From positions 1-64,000 of the forward strand of contig NZ_BAZK01000020.1 of NCBI RefSeq assembly GCF_001310815.1: DNA of 64,000 bases, written 5' to 3'. The notes under the pieces were generated by a model. It did no database searches and was not told the origin of the DNA. It saw nothing but the letters and a program-made list of their open reading frames with translations. The position numbers were made by a program, and so were the translations under genes. Source of the stretch: Pseudovibrio denitrificans JCM 12308 (GTDB lineage: Bacteria > Pseudomonadota > Alphaproteobacteria > Rhizobiales > Stappiaceae). Shown piece after piece: positions 60,349 to 64,000 of this stretch. Each line of letters begins with the position of its first letter. The stretch's first letter is position 1.

Positions 60349-60369
60349 AAAATATAAACGTTTAATTTT
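60349..60369. promoter_or_regulatory. LacI-type operator O2
   Basis: Identical over 21 bp to the block at 58238-58258 (core TAAACGTTTA at 60355-60364), about 90 bases before the GH42 start. Confidence 0.75.
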
Positions 60370-60892
60370 TGAATTGGGGAAAGTGTAGACACGGAGAGCA
60401 GGAAACAACGAACTAAATTCACATTATATGTAGGCACACATTGTTTCCCGTCCTTCGGGCGCTACAAAATGAAATCTTTGGCGCCTTTTCTTTTCTTGCG
60501 CGCCCTTGAATGAAGCCTCACATGGACTAGCCGACCTCACGTCTGTCAGGAGCACTTATGAAGCCGATTGCTCGCATGGAAACTCAATATTTCGCATGCA
60601 CGTAAAACTGGAGTGCTGGGTGTAAGAATCACACTAGTGTGAAACACGGCTTTTCTTATGATTACTGAGTCTCACGGCAAACCAGTCCATTAATATCAAT
60701 ATTTTCAATATGTTATTTGTCTCTATCTTCATGTGCAGGTGATGTGCCAGTGTTTTTGGTTTCGTGGCATGGTTGTTGTCCACTGCATGGAAAAGAGGGT
60801 TGAGACGTTCTGTCGCAAGTTTGCTGGAATGGGGAGTTTTCTGCGATTTTGGGAGGTGTGATGTTTCAGAAAGGGGCTCTAAGTTTTCTTGC
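60370..60892. other. Intergenic region before nirS
   Basis: About 520 bases between the divergent GH42 and nirS genes. It contains a CCCG-TCCTT-CGGG mini-hairpin near 60450 and several very short frames without ribosome sites. A lysine/histidine-rich frame on the minus strand (60634-60906) has no ribosome site or domain and is not accepted as a gene. Confidence 0.45.
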
Positions 60893-60906
60893 TTAACATT
60901 AGTCAA
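60893..60906 (+). promoter_or_regulatory. FNR/NNR-type box upstream of nirS
   Basis: TTAAC-ATTA-GTCAA matches the TTGAC-N4-GTCAA consensus of Crp/Fnr-type denitrification regulators at 9 of 10 positions. Its centre is 66 bases before the nirS ATG, a fitting distance for activation at about -41.5. Confidence 0.6.
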
Positions 60907-60965
60907 GGAGCGTGACGGCTGATCAATTCACTGTGACATGGTCTCACCAGCATTGGAGTTTGAGA

Positions 60966-62638
60966 ATGTTACAAAAAAAGAGACGTGGGTCAGGTTACGC
61001 GTTAGCGGCCGGCTTTGCGATGCTGCTCGGTAGTGCAGCTGCGCCCGCCTTTGCAGAAGGTCCGACACTGAGCGAAGAAGCTTTTGAGCGCTCTAAGCAG
61101 CTCTATTTTGAGCAGTGCGCAGGTTGTCACGGCGTTCTCCGTAAGGGTGCAACAGGTAAAAACCTGGAGCCTCATTGGAAGAAAACGGGCAAAGACGGCA
61201 CCGTGACTGAAGGTGGTACCCTTCAGCTGGGTCAGGAACGCCTTGAGAAGATCATTGCCTGGGGCACCGAAGGGGGCATGAACAACTTCTCGGAAATTCT
61301 GACCGAGCAAGAAATCAAGGACATGGCGACCTACATTATGTTGGAACCGCCAAAGCCGCCTGAAATGTCGCTCACCCAGATGAAGCAGACCCGCAAGGTT
61401 TATGTAGAGGAAAAAGACTACCCTACAAAGCCTATGCACGGCCGCAACTGGGAAAACTTCTTCGTCGTCATCGAGCGTGACGCTGGTAAAGTGGCTGTCA
61501 TCGACGGCGACACCAAAGAAGTTCTGGTCCACATTCCAACCGGTTATGCGGTGCACGTGATCAAAGCATCTGAGCACCATAAACTGGAAGAACCAGAGCA
61601 GCCAGGTCGCTTCTGGTACACCATGGGCCGTGACGGTAAGATGACCAAGATCGACCTCTGGCAGACCCCAGACAAGATGCTTGTTTCTGAAGTTACTGTT
61701 GCGTACGACGCTCGCGACGTTGCGATTTCCGGTGACGGCAAATACGTAATTGGTGGTGCTTACTGGCCTCCACACTTCGCTATTGTTGACGCTGTAACCA
61801 TGGAACCTCTGAAAGTGGTTTCCACCCGCGGTTACAACACTGACGGTGACTATGTAGAAGAAAGCCGCGTTGCTGCTATCTACACCACACCTAATGAGCC
61901 AACATGGCTGGTTGCAGTTAAAGAACTTGGCCAGATGTGGCAGGTTGATTACACCGATATCGATAACCTTCGTATCGAAAAAATCGACTCCGCTAAGTTC
62001 CTGCACGATGGCTTCTTCGATCCAACAGGTCGTTACTTCCAGATCGCTGCAAACGCATCGAACAAAATGGTTGTAGTGGACACCAAAGATCGCAAGCTTG
62101 AAGCTATGATCGACGTTGCTGCTCTTCCACACCCAGGTCCAGGTGCTAACTGGAACGATCCTAAGTGTGGTCCTGTTGCAGGTACAACCCACCTCGGCGT
62201 AGGTACTGTATCTGTATGGGGTAACGATCCAGCAGGCCGTCCAGATGAAGCTTGGAAGAAGTGTTACGAAGTTGAAACAGATGGCCCAGGCCTCTTCATC
62301 CGTACACACCCTAACTCCAAGTACGTATGGGCTGACCAGACCAAACACCCAGATCCTGAAATTCAGCAGGCTGTTCAGGTGATCTCGAAAGAAACCGGTG
62401 AGATTGTGAAAACAATCACCATCACCGAAACAGAAGCAATGCCGCTGTTCACTTCGAGTTCAACGCAGATGGTACTGAAGTTTGGGTATCCAACTGGAAC
62501 ATGGGCGACTCTCTGGAGCCAAACGGTGAAATCGTTGTCTTCGATGCTGAAACACTCGAAGAGAAAACCCGGATTAAGGGCCTTTACGCTCCAACCGGTA
62601 AGTTCAACGTTTACATCCGTTCGAACCACGTAACTTAA
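60966..62638 (+). CDS. nirS: Cytochrome cd1 nitrite reductase NirS (frameshifted)
   Basis: NirS reduces nitrite to nitric oxide in the periplasm. The signal peptide spans about 1-30 (GFAMLLGSAAAPAFA). The N-terminal c-type domain has CAGCHGVLRKGATGK. The heme d1 eight-bladed propeller includes TGYAVHVIK (d1-ligand His), IGGAYWPPHFAIVD, VVSTRGYN, SAKFLHDGFFD and LPHPGPGANW with the two active-site His. ATG 60966 follows GGAG. The frame breaks near 62446 (CTGGTTCAC read as CTGTTCAC), and the other frame gives FEFNADGTEVWVSNWN to the normal TGKFNVY-type end at 62638. Total is about 557 residues. Heme d1 genes would be expected beyond the window. Confidence 0.94.
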
Positions 62639-62660
62639 TAAGATCTAATGATCTTTTGGA

Positions 62661-62690
62661 GGGGCGGGCGCCACGCCCGCCCTTCTTTTT
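62661..62690 (+). terminator. Terminator-like hairpin after nirS
   Basis: GGGGCGGGCG and CGCCCGCCCT arms with a CCA loop, then TCTTTTTT. Probably attenuates transcription into the next gene. Confidence 0.8.
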
Positions 62691-62821
62691 TATCAGCGGT
62701 ATCGAGACTGAACGGCTGCGTACCAGCCGGAGATGACGGATTTGCTCCCCGTATCTTGAAAGCCGACCGCATACGACCCGGCAAGGATGGGTCGACAGAA
62801 AATCCAAAATGGAGCCTGGAA

Positions 62822-64000
62822 ATGACCCAGTCCAACGATACGGAAAAGAAAAAGCCGATCTGGCGCAGGTATTTCCTATGGGGAATGCCGGTAGGTGGCC
62901 TTCTGGCGGCCTTTGTCGTCGGCATTATCTTCTGGGGTGGTTTCAACACCGCCATGGAAGCGACAAACACAAAAGAATTTTGCGTCTCGTGCCATGAGAT
63001 GAATGACTTTGTCTATCAGGAATACCAGGCACGATCCACGACGTAAACCGGTCCGGCGTCGGTGCAGTTTGTTCAGACTGTCACGTGCCGAAAGACTGGA
63101 CCCACAAGATCATCCGCAAGATCAAAGCCTCCAAAGAAGTTTGGGGCAAGCTCGTGGGAACGATCAACACGCGTGAGAAGTTCGAGAACAAACGTCTGCA
63201 TCTTGCCAAGAACGAATGGGAGCGGATGAAAGCGACGGATTCCCGTGAATGCCGTAACTGTCATGATTTTGAATCCATGATGCCGGAATTCCAGAAGCCG
63301 CGCGCGCGTCAGCAGCACCTGAATGCAATGAAGACAGGCCAGACCTGTATCGATTGCCACAAGGGTATTGCGCACTCCAACGTTCGTGATCGTGCATCTG
63401 ACGAATATCTCGAAATGATCGAGGCACCGAACCACAACTTCGTTCGCGAGATTCCTAAAGATACATGGAAAGCCTCGCTCGGATCGAAGCGAAGGAAGCT
63501 GCTGAAGCAGAATCTGCAAGTGCTGCGAAGAAAGCACAGCAGGAAGCTATGCAGGCGCAGATCGCAGCTGCAGTCGACGCGGCTGTTGCTGAAGAACGCG
63601 CAAAAGCTTCCGGTGAAGCAAGTGCGGCTGATGCTGGCGATACAGTTGGTGCAAACATCGACTGGAGCGGCGTGAACAGCGTGGATATGACCCTGTTCTA
63701 TCCTGGTCAGGCTTCCTTCGAGTTCGTTCAGAACGGTAAGCAGCACGGTGGTGCTCGTCCGCTGACAAAGGGTGGTGACCAGTGCACAACCTGTCACGCG
63801 AAAGAGCTGGAAAACATCGGTAACAAGATCGTCAAGGGCACTGAAAACACTGAACCTACGCCAATCCCTGGCAAGCGCGGTGTGATCAATGCGACGATGC
63901 AGGCTGCTCATGATGGCGAGAACGTCTACTTCCGTCTGCAATGGCCAGATGCACCTCATGCACCTGCACCATTCGTTGACGGCGGCAAGATGGATCCGGA
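62822..64000 (+). CDS. NapC/NirT-type multiheme cytochrome with extra heme domain (partial, two frameshifts)
   Basis: The product begins [20 protein letters not shown] with one N-terminal membrane anchor ([18 protein letters not shown]). Four CXXCH motifs follow: [32 protein letters not shown], the NapC/NirT tetraheme set that passes electrons from quinol to periplasmic reductases. Frames shift near 63028 (CAGGGC read as CAGGC) and near 63463. After that come an Ala/Glu-rich helical linker ([20 protein letters not shown]) and a domain with a fifth motif (CTTCHAKEL). [15 protein letters not shown] and [10 protein letters not shown] recall the ethylbenzene dehydrogenase/DMSO reductase heme-binding family. 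It runs off the window end. It is probably the electron donor branch for NirS. Confidence 0.8.

Noticed and set aside
60634-60906. 90-codon Lys/His/Asn-rich minus frame before nirS
   Set aside because: No ribosome site, no domain, and it overlaps the FNR-type box region.
61002-62348. 448-codon minus-strand frame opposite nirS
   Set aside because: Antisense to the well-supported NirS frame; aromatic and Cys-rich composition typical of a reverse-frame shadow.

Overview
The window looks like a chromosome segment from a marine, metabolically versatile alphaproteobacterium. Moderate GC content, a TauR/Tpa/Xsc taurine route, a complete hut pathway, TRAP and ABC importers and a cd1 nitrite reductase together suggest a Pseudovibrio-like member of the Stappiaceae. 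That placement is an inference from gene content and from memory of such genomes; no search was run.

Layout: 1-3.8 kb is accessory in character. It holds a GIY-YIG protein, palindromic repeats, a structured leader in front of a small protein, a small membrane protein, a LysR regulator, a PH-domain protein, a decayed ORF and a tRNA-Ser. 4-10 kb carries msrA, a MarR regulator, a chemoreceptor and fused pabB-pabC. 10-20.8 kb is a taurine catabolism and uptake block: xsc, tpa with a downstream dimethylglycine dehydrogenase-like gene, a MocR-type tauR, and tauABC. 21.9-29.7 kb is histidine degradation (hutC, hutF, hutI, hutH, hutG, hutU), followed by a TRAP transporter. 33-37 kb holds HxlR/GFA, nupC and a LysR regulator. 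37-43.5 kb is a six-gene operon led by murQ with an ABC sugar importer. 43.6-45.6 kb is a PhoD-like phosphatase. 45.7-51.3 kb is a TPP-riboswitch-controlled thiCOSGEF operon. 51.3-60.3 kb is a LacI-controlled glycoside uptake and hydrolysis cluster. 60.9 kb to the end starts a denitrification locus with nirS and an unusual NapC/NirT-type multiheme protein that continues past the window.

Links between genes: three taurine promoters share a CTGG-type direct repeat, which ties xsc, tpa plus the dehydrogenase-like gene, and tauABC into one regulon. That suggests N-methylated taurines may be demethylated into the pathway. Two identical 21-bp palindromic operators tie the GH42 gene to the ABC/GH/LacI operon. 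MurQ at the head of an ABC operon suggests amino-sugar import.

Caution: at least 18 conserved genes or gene parts are interrupted by what look like single-base losses, mostly one G or C in a short run. This pattern fits sequencing or assembly error far better than gene decay, so these genes are annotated as intact CDSs spanning both frames.
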